DNA of 64,000 nt, taken from positions 31,870 to 95,869 of the forward strand of contig JBKJIG010000162.1 of assembly GCA_046598415.1 (NCBI GenBank), written 5' to 3'. Origin of the DNA: VFJZ01 sp046598415. Lineage in GTDB: Bacteria > Actinomycetota > Thermoleophilia > Gaiellales > F1-60-MAGs149. The position numbers and the translations under genes were made by a program. Positions 51,978 to 59,164 of this stretch are shown here, piece after piece. The notes beneath the pieces are model-generated. The model saw only the letters and a program-made list of their open reading frames with translations. It was not told the DNA's origin and made no database searches. How positions within the stretch are numbered: position 1 is the first letter of the stretch; the number at the start of each line of letters is the position of its first letter.

Positions 51978-53881
51978 CGCTTCCCGACGGCACGCAACTC
52001 GACGTTCCGGATGGCTCGAGCGGCCTCGATATCGCGGCTGCGATCGGCCCGCGGCTGGCGTCGGCGACCGCTGCCGTGAAGGTCGACGGCAAGCTGCAGG
52101 ACCTGCGCCTCCCGGTGCCCGACGGCTCCACGTTCGCGGTGGTGCGCGTGGGCGACGAGGACGGCCTCGCGGTGCTGCGCCACTCGACGGCCCACGTGCT
52201 GGCCGAGGCCGCCCGCCACGTGTTCCCGGGCGTGAAGATCACCATCGGCCCGCCGATCGACAACGGCTTCTACTACGACTTCCAGTTCGCCGAGCCCATC
52301 ACGGAGGCCGATCTCGCCAAGCTCGAGAACGAGATGCGGCGCATCCTGAAGAGGCAGCACGCCTTCACGCGCACGGAGGTGACGCGTGCCGACGCGCGCG
52401 CCCGGTTCGTCGAGGAGGCCGAGCCGTTCAAGGTCGAGCTGATCGACGACCTGCCCGAAGGCGAGCAGATCACGCTCTACAACCAGGACGACTTCACCGA
52501 CCTCTGCCGCGGCCCGCACCTGCAGACGACGGCGCCGATCAAGGCGTTCAAGCTGCTGAGCCTGGCCGGCTCGTACTGGCGCGGCGATGCGGAGCGCGAG
52601 CCGCTGACGCGGGTGTACGGCACGGCCTTCTGGTCGCAGCCGGACCTCGACGAGCACCTGCACCGCATCGAGGAGGCCAAGCGCCGCGACCACCGCCGCG
52701 TCGGGCCACAGCTCGGCCTGTTCCAGTTTCACGAGGAGTCGCCGGGGGCGCCGTTCTGGCTGCCGAACGGACTGATCGTGTGGAACCAGCTGTACGGCCA
52801 CTGGAGCAACGAGAACCGCCGCCGCGGCTACCGCGAGGTGCGCACGCCGATCATGTACGACTCGGCGCTCTGGAAGACGTCCGGCCACTGGGACAAGTAC
52901 CGCGAGAACATGTACACGCTCGAGGTGGACGAGAAGGACTACGCGCTGAAGCCGATGAACTGTCCGGCGCACTGCCTGATCTACCGCAGCGAGCGGCGCT
53001 CGTACCGCGACCTGCCGCTGCGCATGAACGAGGCGGGCCTGTGCCACCGCAACGAGATGCAGGGCGTGCTGCACGGGCTGATGCGCGTGCGCGCCTTCAC
53101 GCAGGACGACGCGCACCTGTTCATCACCGGCGACCAGATCGTCGACGAGGTGCTGGGCGTGATGGACTTCGCCATCTCGCTCTACGAGCTGTTCGACATG
53201 GACTTCCGGCTCGAGCTGTCGACGCGGCCCGAGCAGCGGGTCGGCGACGACGCGATCTGGGACCGGGCCGAGCACGCGCTGCACACCGCGCTCGAGCGCC
53301 GCGGCGTGCCGTTCGTGGTCAACGAGGGCGACGGCGCCTTCTACGGCCCGAAGATCGACGCGCACCTGATCGACGCCCTCGGGCGCTCGTGGCAGTGCGG
53401 CACGTTCCAGCTCGACTTCAACTTCCCCGAGCGTTTCGACCTCACCTACACCGGCGCCGACGACCACGACCACCGGCCGGTGATGATCCACCGTGCGATG
53501 CTGGGCTCGTTCGAGCGCTTCATCGGCATCCTGATCGAGCACTACGCCGGCGAGTTCCCGATGTGGCTGGCGCCGACGCAGGCGATCCTGCTGCCGATCG
53601 CCGACCGCCACCTGGCGTACGCGGAGGCGACGGCCGCTGTCCTCGAGGACGCCGGCCTGCGCACCGAGATCGACCGCCGCACGGAGTCGATCGGCAAGAA
53701 GATCGCCGAGGCCGAGACGCGCAAGATCCCGGCGATGCTGGTGGTCGGCGACCGCGAGGCCGAGCAGCAGACCGTCTCGGTGCGCCGTCACGGCGGCCGC
53801 GACCTTGGCTCGCAGCCGCTGGCGGAGCTCACCGGCGCGCTGCTCGACGAGGCGCGCAGCAAGCGCCGCCCCGACGCCTGA
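51968..53881 (+). CDS. thrS: Threonyl-tRNA synthetase
   Basis: The 637-residue class II synthetase has all four domains: TGS (residues 1-62, HVTLPDGTQLDVPDG), the editing domain (HSTAHVLAEAARHVFPGVKI and CRGPHLQTT, zinc site HxxxH...C...H), the catalytic core (RNEMQGVLHGLMRVRAFTQD motif 2; HRAMLGSFERFIGILIEHYA motif 3; zinc Cys in MNCPAHCLIYRS) and the anticodon domain (about 540-637). Length is normal. No T-box leader is visible. Confidence 0.97.
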   Translation: MHVTLPDGTQLDVPDGSSGLDIAAAIGPRLASATAAVKVDGKLQDLRLPVPDGSTFAVVRVGDEDGLAVLRHSTAHVLAEAARHVFPGVKITIGPPIDNGFYYDFQFAEPITEADLAKLENEMRRILKRQHAFTRTEVTRADARARFVEEAEPFKVELIDDLPEGEQITLYNQDDFTDLCRGPHLQTTAPIKAFKLLSLAGSYWRGDAEREPLTRVYGTAFWSQPDLDEHLHRIEEAKRRDHRRVGPQLGLFQFHEESPGAPFWLPNGLIVWNQLYGHWSNENRRRGYREVRTPIMYDSALWKTSGHWDKYRENMYTLEVDEKDYALKPMNCPAHCLIYRSERRSYRDLPLRMNEAGLCHRNEMQGVLHGLMRVRAFTQDDAHLFITGDQIVDEVLGVMDFAISLYELFDMDFRLELSTRPEQRVGDDAIWDRAEHALHTALERRGVPFVVNEGDGAFYGPKIDAHLIDALGRSWQCGTFQLDFNFPERFDLTYTGADDHDHRPVMIHRAMLGSFERFIGILIEHYAGEFPMWLAPTQAILLPIADRHLAYAEATAAVLEDAGLRTEIDRRTESIGKKIAEAETRKIPAMLVVGDREAEQQTVSVRRHGGRDLGSQPLAELTGALLDEARSKRRPDA

Positions 53882-54039
53882 GCCGCTCCCGCGCTGCGCG
53901 ACCGCAAGCGCCGCTGTGCTACCTTCAGCGGCGGTAAGCAGGCCTGCGTCACGCAGCCCTCACCGTTCGCCCTTCACTGCGGTGGCCGGTTTCAACCGAA
54001 GATGCGCGTTCCTGGCCGCCTCGCGCGGCCCTGATGGCA

Positions 54040-54075
54040 TTGCGGATGGCGTGACGTATGCTCTGTACGCCGCAA
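54040..54075 (+). ncRNA. Hairpin in the infC leader (possible L20/IF3 control region)
   Basis: GGCGT (54048-54052) pairs with ACGCC (54067-54071) and TTGC (54040-54043) with GCAA (54072-54075), with a 4-base bulge. It lies in the 246-bp space between thrS and infC, which has no gene. The infC-rpmI-rplT operon is often controlled through its leader by L20 or by IF3, so a role is plausible but the fold does not match a leader I can name. Confidence 0.3.
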
Positions 54076-54127
54076 TTGCTGCAAACGAGGAACGGAGAGG
54101 CGCGCATTTGAAGACGGAGCATCGGCC

Positions 54128-54865
54128 TTGAGGCCCAGGCGCGGGTTCGACCAGCCGCCGGAGCAGTCGCGAGTTCGCATCAACGAGGCGATTCGCGTTC
54201 CGCAGATCCGGCTGATCGATTCCGACGGGTCTCAGATCGGCATCAAGGCGCGTGACGAAGCCCTCGAGTACGCATGGGCTCAAGACCTCGACCTGGTCGA
54301 GGTCGCACCCGACGCCAGACCGCCGGTCTGCCGCGTGATGGACTACTCGAAGTACAAGTACGAGCAGGAGCAGAAGGCGAAGCTCGCTCGGAAGCACCAG
54401 AGCACCATCACCATCAAGGAGATCAAGCTCCGGCCGAAGGTCGGTGTGCATGACTACGAGACGAAGCGTGGCCACGTCATCCGGTTCCTCAAGAACCGCG
54501 ACAAGGTCAAGGTGACGATCATGTTCCGCGGGCGCGAGACGACCCACCCCGAGCGGGGTCGGTCGCTGCTCCTACGGCTCGCCGAGGACGTCAAGGACCT
54601 CGGCGTGATCGAGTCGGAGCCGCTGCAGGACGGGCGCAACATGGTGATGATGCTGGGCCCCGTCAAGCAGGCGCTTCCCAAGAAGGACGACGACGCCGAA
54701 GTGATCGAGGGGCCGACATCGCTCGCCTCCCTCGCCGGAGACATCGTCGACGAGGACCCGGCGGACGAGCCCGAGACCGAGCCGGTCCCGGCCCCCACCG
54801 AGCCAGTCGCAGAGGCGGCCGCCGAGGTGGCGACCCCCACCGACGACGACACGCCCGCGACGTAG
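54128..54865 (+). CDS. infC: Translation initiation factor IF-3
   Basis: The 245-residue protein contains the complete IF3: N-domain INEAIRVPQIRLIDSDGSQI, ARDEALEYAWAQDLDLVEVA, linker DYSKYKYEQEQKAKLARKHQ, C-domain KEIKLRPKVGVHDYETKRGH and MFRGRETTHPERGRSLL. A 60-residue acidic Pro/Glu/Ala tail is added, as in many actinobacteria. The start is TTG at 54128 with ACGGAG 9-14 bases before it; no ATG or GTG is available in frame before the conserved INEAIR. A weak start codon in infC is known to allow IF3 to control its own synthesis. Confidence 0.94.
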   Translation: MRPRRGFDQPPEQSRVRINEAIRVPQIRLIDSDGSQIGIKARDEALEYAWAQDLDLVEVAPDARPPVCRVMDYSKYKYEQEQKAKLARKHQSTITIKEIKLRPKVGVHDYETKRGHVIRFLKNRDKVKVTIMFRGRETTHPERGRSLLLRLAEDVKDLGVIESEPLQDGRNMVMMLGPVKQALPKKDDDAEVIEGPTSLASLAGDIVDEDPADEPETEPVPAPTEPVAEAAAEVATPTDDDTPAT

Positions 54866-54928
54866 CTCCACCACCACCTGAAGTGTGCGCCGGCCGTCGA
54901 GCGGCCCCAGCGAAGCGAGGATACGACC

Positions 54929-55126
54929 GTGCCCAAGATGAAGCCCAATAGCTCGGCAGCGAAGCGGATCAAAGTCACCGCCGGCGGCAAGCTCAAGCGC
55001 CGCAAGGGGATGGAGAGCCACAACCGCGGCAAGATGAGCGCCAAGCGCCGTCGCAAGCTCACGCAGGATCAGCCGCTCCACGACAACGATCGCCGGGAGG
55101 CGCTGCGTCTCCTGGGCATGAAGTAG
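54929..55126 (+). CDS. rpmI: Ribosomal protein L35
   Basis: The 65-residue basic protein reads PKMKPNSSAAKRIKVTAGGK, then HNRGKMSAKRRRKL, the L35 signature. The GTG start has GCGAGGA 9-15 bases upstream. It is the second gene of infC-rpmI-rplT, with 63 bp after infC and 9 bp before rplT. Confidence 0.97.
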   Translation: MPKMKPNSSAAKRIKVTAGGKLKRRKGMESHNRGKMSAKRRRKLTQDQPLHDNDRREALRLLGMK

Positions 55127-55135
55127 GAGACCGCC

Positions 55136-55522
55136 TTGCCCCGCGTCAAGCGCAGCGTCAACGCCAAGAAGAAGCGCAGAGAGGTACTCGAGCAGGCATC
55201 CGGTTACTGGGGCCTGAAGTCGAAGACCTATCGCCGCGCCAAGGAACAGGTCATGCGGTCCGGGAACTACGCGTTCCGCGACCGGAAGGCCCGCAAGCGC
55301 GACTTCCGCAAGCTCTGGATCATCCGCATCAACGCGGGTGCCCGCCAGCACGGGATCTCGTACTCGCAGCTGATGCACGGCCTGAAGCTGGCCGACATCC
55401 AGGTCGACCGCAAGATCCTGGCCGACCTGGCCGTCGCCGAGCCCAAGGCGTTCGCCGTGATCGTCGAGAAGTCCAAGGCCGCGATCGCGGAGAAGGCGAA
55501 GGCGGCGACCGACGCCGCGTGA
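55136..55522 (+). CDS. rplT: Ribosomal protein L20
   Basis: The 128-residue protein (PRVKRSVNAKKKRREVLEQA, SGYWGLKSKTYRRAKEQVMR, AFRDRKARKRDFRKLWIIRI, YSQLMHGLKLADIQVDRKIL) is full length. It binds 23S rRNA early in 50S assembly, and in some bacteria represses its own operon. The start is a TTG after AGGAGA. The stop overlaps the GTG of the methyltransferase gene (GTGA). Confidence 0.97.
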   Translation: MPRVKRSVNAKKKRREVLEQASGYWGLKSKTYRRAKEQVMRSGNYAFRDRKARKRDFRKLWIIRINAGARQHGISYSQLMHGLKLADIQVDRKILADLAVAEPKAFAVIVEKSKAAIAEKAKAATDAA

Positions 55523-56220
55523 TCCTCTCGAGCTCGAATCCGAGGCTGAAACGGGCCCGCCGCCTGCAAGGGCGGCGGGCCCGTTCGCTTCTGGGCATGT
55601 TCACCGCCGAGGGTGAGGACCTGCTCGATGCGGCCATCGCCGCCGGCATCGCGCCGTTCGAGGTGCTGGCCGTGCCCGACGTTGCGCTGCCCGTCGACCC
55701 GCTGCTGGTCGATCCGGCCCTGCTGGCCGAGGTCGGCACGCTCGGGCATCCGGCGCGGGTGCTGGCGTTCTTCCGCACCGCCGACCTGCCGCGCGAGCCG
55801 GTCGGCGACCTGACGCTCGAGCTGCACGGCGTGCGCGATCCGGGCAACATCGGCACGCTGCTGCGATCGGTGGCCGCGTTCGGCCCTGGCTCCGTGTTCC
55901 TGGAAGAGGAGTGCGCCGACCCGACCAGCCCGAAGGCGGTGCGGGCCTCGATGGGTGCGATCTTCTCGGTACCGCTGCTGTCGGCGGCCCCCGCCGGCCT
56001 CCGCGTCGGCCTGACGGCCGATCGCGGGGTGGCGCTGGCCGAGGTCGACCTGCGCGGACCGGTGACCTTCCTGGTCGGCGCCGAGCGGACCGGCATCCCC
56101 GATGGCGTCGCCTACGACGTCGCCGCGCGCATCCCGCAGACGCCCGGCGTCGACTCGCTCAACGCTGCGATGGCCGGCACGGTGGCGCTGTACGAGGCGC
56201 GCCGGCAGCGCGCCACGTAG
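55519..56220 (+). CDS. TrmH/SpoU-family RNA 2'-O-methyltransferase
   Basis: The 233-residue protein has an L30e-like substrate-binding N-domain (about residues 1-85) and a SPOUT C-domain with the knotted motifs VRDPGNIGTLLRSVAAFG, VTFLVGAERTGIP and QTPGVDSLNAAMAGTVALYE (Asn-Ala-Ala in motif 3). It probably methylates a 2'-OH in 23S rRNA or tRNA. This gene often follows rplT in actinobacteria, as here, with a 4-bp overlap. Confidence 0.92.
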   Translation: MILSSSNPRLKRARRLQGRRARSLLGMFTAEGEDLLDAAIAAGIAPFEVLAVPDVALPVDPLLVDPALLAEVGTLGHPARVLAFFRTADLPREPVGDLTLELHGVRDPGNIGTLLRSVAAFGPGSVFLEEECADPTSPKAVRASMGAIFSVPLLSAAPAGLRVGLTADRGVALAEVDLRGPVTFLVGAERTGIPDGVAYDVAARIPQTPGVDSLNAAMAGTVALYEARRQRAT

Positions 56221-56274
56221 CCGAATGACCCTGGCGGTTCGGCGCACCAGACGGGCACGACCGGTGCCATGACC

Positions 56275-56338
56275 GACCAAACCCCGCACTGAACACGCAT
56301 TCCGTGGCCGTTCTCGCACCGCGTGCGAAAACGGCCAC
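56275..56338 (+). repeat. 64-bp palindromic repeat, copy 1
   Basis: GACCAAACCCCGCA begins a 64-bp unit whose second half folds as CCGTTCTCGCAC-cgc-GTGCGAAAACGG with flanking GTGG/CCAC pairing. Copy 2 at 56457 differs at 7 of 64 positions. Both lie in the convergent gap between the trmH-like and metF-like genes (56221-56530), which contains no gene. Confidence 0.75.
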
Positions 56339-56456
56339 GGACGAGCGCCATCAACCGCCGCATCCGTGCGGGGCGTCGGCGCGAGCGCACGAGACCGAAA
56401 CGCCTCGTCTCCGCCGGCCGGACACGCGTCGAACACGCAAGACAGGTGACGGAAGC

Positions 56457-56520
56457 GACCAAACCCCGCATCGAACACGTTTTTCGTGGCCGTTTTCGCA
56501 CCGCGTGCGAAAACGGTCAC
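56457..56520 (+). repeat. 64-bp palindromic repeat, copy 2
   Basis: This is the second copy of the unit at 56275, 182 bp away and in the same orientation. The hairpin CCGTTTTCGCAC-cgc-GTGCGAAAACGG is perfect here and preceded by TTTTT. Position between convergent genes suggests use as a two-way terminator; the copy number suggests a mobile or REP-like origin. Confidence 0.75.
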
Positions 56521-56530
56521 CGCCGGGCGC

Positions 56531-57391
56531 TCAGGCTCGGGCCGTCGCCCTGGCCGCCTCGGCCAGGGCCGTCATCGCCTCGACCGGCTGGCCGAGACCG
56601 ATCAGGTGGATGCCCCGGACGCCTTCGATGGCGAGCACCTGCTGCAGCACGTCGGCCGCCGCAGCGGCTCCCTCGCCGTTCGCCGCGCGCTCGACTACCT
56701 CGTCGGTCACCTGCGCGCCGAAGCTGCGCAGGCGCTCGGCACCCGCCCGGGACGAGGGGATGGCGATGCTGGGCAGAAACGCTGCGCGCTCGTGGAACCC
56801 GAGCTCGCGCACCTCGGCCATCCAGGCGGCGAAGCCGGCGGCGTCGAGCGTGATCTGCGTCTGGACGAACGTGGCGCCGGCGTCGAGCTTGGCGCCGATC
56901 GCCGACACCGGTCCGAACCCCGGCGCGGCGGCGGCGCCGATGGCGAGGTCGGTCGGCTTGCCGTCGAGCTCGCGGCCGCTCGGCAGCAGGCCGGCGTTGA
57001 GGTCGTTCGCCAGCTTCACGAGGCCCACCGTCGTCAGCTCGCGGACCTCGGCAGCCTCGGGATTCTCGCCCTTCGCGACCGGGTCGCCGCCGAGCGGCAG
57101 GATGCCCTGGGCACCGAGCGCCGCAGCGCCGAGGATCTCGGCGGCGAGCGCGATCCGGTTGCGGTCGCGCACCGTCATCTGCAGGATCGGCGCCGCGCCG
57201 GCCTCGGCCACGAATGCCGTAGCGGCCACGGCCGACATGCGGACGGCGGCCCCTGCCCCGTCGGTGATGTTGATCGCGTCCGCGAACGTCGCGAGCTCGG
57301 CGGCGTGCCGCCGGCAGGCGTCGGCGTCGGCGCCGCGGGGCGGGACGAGCTCGGTCGTGACCGTGAATCCGTCGAACGTCAGCCGTCGCAT
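56531..57391 (-). CDS. metF: Methylenetetrahydrofolate reductase-like protein
   Basis: The 286-residue protein has the MTHFR TIM-barrel pattern: TVTTELVPPRGADADACRRH (catalytic Glu in TTELVPPRG), INITDGAGAAVRMS, QMTVRDRNRIALAAEILGAA, ILPLGGDP, and KLDAGATFVQTQITLDAAGF. The Glu, the D-x-G-x-G flavin loop and the C-terminal half are kept. It would reduce methylene-THF to methyl-THF for methionine synthesis. Short actinobacterial MetF homologues of this type can differ in cofactor, so the exact donor is open. It ends next to the second 64-bp repeat. Confidence 0.82.
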   Translation of the reverse strand: MRRLTFDGFTVTTELVPPRGADADACRRHAAELATFADAINITDGAGAAVRMSAVAATAFVAEAGAAPILQMTVRDRNRIALAAEILGAAALGAQGILPLGGDPVAKGENPEAAEVRELTTVGLVKLANDLNAGLLPSGRELDGKPTDLAIGAAAAPGFGPVSAIGAKLDAGATFVQTQITLDAAGFAAWMAEVRELGFHERAAFLPSIAIPSSRAGAERLRSFGAQVTDEVVERAANGEGAAAAADVLQQVLAIEGVRGIHLIGLGQPVEAMTALAEAARATARA

Positions 57392-57401
57392 GCGCGGAAG
57401 C

Positions 57402-58112
57402 TTAGGGACGCAGCGCGATCCAGGCGGAATCGCCCGGTTCGCCGGTGAACGGCTGCCCCTCGAACCCGGCGAAGGTCGTCAGCACCTCGAATCCCGCCGC
57501 CTCCAGCAGATCGCGCCAGTGCTCACCCGGGATCCAGTGCAGGCGCATCGTCGTGGCGTGGCCGCGGTAGGACACCTCGAGGTCGAGCCGGCGCTCGCGC
57601 TCGTCCCAGCGAGCCAGCTCGCGGACGCCGGACGGACGCTGCATGCGCAGCCCCTGCGTACCCCGGATGTCGGCTCTTGTCGGCTCCAGCACGTCGAAGA
57701 TCAGCATGCCCTCGGGCACCAGCAGTTCGGCGACCGCGGCGAGGAACGAGGCGCGCTGCCCGTCGGTGTCGAGGTGCATGAGCACGCGGAACGGCGCCAG
57801 CACGCGGTCGGTCCGGGGGAGGGGTGGCAACGCGCGGAGATCGGCCTCGACACCCTCGACGCGGTCGGACACGCCGGCGGCCGCCGTGCGCTCGGCCAGC
57901 CGGTCGAGCATCGGGCGCGACTGGTCGATCGCGATCACGTGATGCCCGGCCAGCGCCAGCGGGATCGCGATCCGGCCGGTGCCGGCGCCGATCTCGACGA
58001 TCGGCCCGGTCGCGCCGTCGCACACCGCGCGGTAGAACGGCACGTCCTCCGTCACCTCGGCGCACCAGTGGTCGTAGATCGCCGCGATGCCGGCGTACGG
58101 ATCGTCCGTCAC
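57402..58112 (-). CDS. SAM-dependent methyltransferase (class I)
   Basis: The 236-residue protein has the Rossmann SAM fold: IVEIGAGTGRIAIPLALAGH (motif I), VIAIDQSRPML (motif II acid), ADLRALPPLPRTDRVLAPFR and LLVPEGMLIFDVLEP (motif III). The substrate is unknown. I place the start at the GTG at 58112, because the longer frame begins at a TTG that collides with the pheS ATG. The gene lies 10 bp upstream of metF on the same strand, so the two are probably co-transcribed. Confidence 0.87.
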   Translation of the reverse strand: MTDDPYAGIAAIYDHWCAEVTEDVPFYRAVCDGATGPIVEIGAGTGRIAIPLALAGHHVIAIDQSRPMLDRLAERTAAAGVSDRVEGVEADLRALPPLPRTDRVLAPFRVLMHLDTDGQRASFLAAVAELLVPEGMLIFDVLEPTRADIRGTQGLRMQRPSGVRELARWDERERRLDLEVSYRGHATTMRLHWIPGEHWRDLLEAAGFEVLTTFAGFEGQPFTGEPGDSAWIALRP

Positions 58113-58123
58113 GGACCGGACGA

Positions 58124-58129
58124 TAGACT
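58124..58129 (+). promoter_or_regulatory. Putative -10 box (TAGACT) of pheS
   Basis: TAGACT ends 9 bases before the pheS ATG in the 26-bp gap between the divergent methyltransferase and pheS genes. No Shine-Dalgarno sequence is seen. Confidence 0.4.
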
Positions 58130-58138
58130 CCTCGGCCA

Positions 58139-59164
58139 ATGGCGGACGACCTCGACCGGCTGCTGCAGGAGGCCCGGGACCGCATTGGCGGCGCCTCGCT
58201 GCGCGCTGCCCTCGAGGAGGCGCGCGTCGCGCTGCTGGGCCGCAACGCCGAGCTGACGCAGCGGCTGCGCGGCATCGCCGGCCTGCCGCCGGAGGAGCGC
58301 GGCCCGGTCGGCAAGCGCCTGAACGAGTTCCGCCAGTCGATCGAGGCGATGCTGGCCGAGCGCGAGTCGGTCGTCGCGGCGAAGGAGCTGGGCGAGCAGT
58401 TGGAGCGTGAGCGCGTCGACGTGACGCTCCCCGGCGCCACCATCCCGCGCGGCGGGCTGCACCTGCTCACGCAGACGCGTCGCGAGATCGAGGACATCTT
58501 CATCGGGCTCGGCTACGACGTCGCCGAAGGCCCCGAGATCGAGCTCGAGTACAACAACTTCGCGGCGCTCAACTTCTCCGACGATCACCCCGCGAAGGCC
58601 GAGACCGACACGCTGTGGATCGCCCCGGGCGTCTGCCTGCGGACGCACACCTCGCCGGTGCAGGCGCGCACGCTGCGGTCGCAGGAGCCGCCGGTCTACG
58701 TGATCGTGCCCGGCCGCGTGTACCGCCGTGACACGCCCGACGCGACGCACTCGCCGATCTTCCACCAGGTCGAGGGCCTCGTCGTCGATCGCGGCATCAC
58801 GCTCGCCGACCTCAAGGGCACGCTCGCCTACCTGGCGCGCGAGCTGTTCGGCGCCGATCGCGAGACGCGGTTCCGCACCAGCTTCTTCCCGTTCACCGAG
58901 CCCAGCGTCGAGGTCGACGTCTCGTGCTTCCTCTGCGGCGGCGCGGGCTGCGGCGTCTGCAAGCACTCGGGCTGGATCGAGATCCTCGGCGCCGGCGAGG
59001 TCGACCAGAACGTGCTCGAGATGGCCGGGCTGGACACGTCCGTCTGGCAGGGTTTTGCATTCGGTATGGGCATCGAGCGGATCGCGTTCCTGAAGTACGG
59101 GTTCCCCGACCTGCGGATGCTGTACGACAACGATCTCCGGTTCCTGGAGCAGTTCCCCTCGTGA
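58139..59164 (+). CDS. pheS: Phenylalanyl-tRNA synthetase alpha subunit
   Basis: The 341-residue class II synthetase subunit has the N-terminal coiled-coil that grips the tRNA (residues 1-85), then GGLHLLTQTRREIEDIFIGL, EGPEIELEYNNFAALNFSDD, LRTHTSPVQARTL, GRVYRRDTPDATHSPIFHQV (motif 2), FPFTEPSVEVDVSC, and GFAFGMGIERIAFLKYGFPD (motif 3). It forms a heterotetramer with PheT, whose GTG overlaps this stop (GTGA). Confidence 0.97.
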   Translation: MADDLDRLLQEARDRIGGASLRAALEEARVALLGRNAELTQRLRGIAGLPPEERGPVGKRLNEFRQSIEAMLAERESVVAAKELGEQLERERVDVTLPGATIPRGGLHLLTQTRREIEDIFIGLGYDVAEGPEIELEYNNFAALNFSDDHPAKAETDTLWIAPGVCLRTHTSPVQARTLRSQEPPVYVIVPGRVYRRDTPDATHSPIFHQVEGLVVDRGITLADLKGTLAYLARELFGADRETRFRTSFFPFTEPSVEVDVSCFLCGGAGCGVCKHSGWIEILGAGEVDQNVLEMAGLDTSVWQGFAFGMGIERIAFLKYGFPDLRMLYDNDLRFLEQFPS

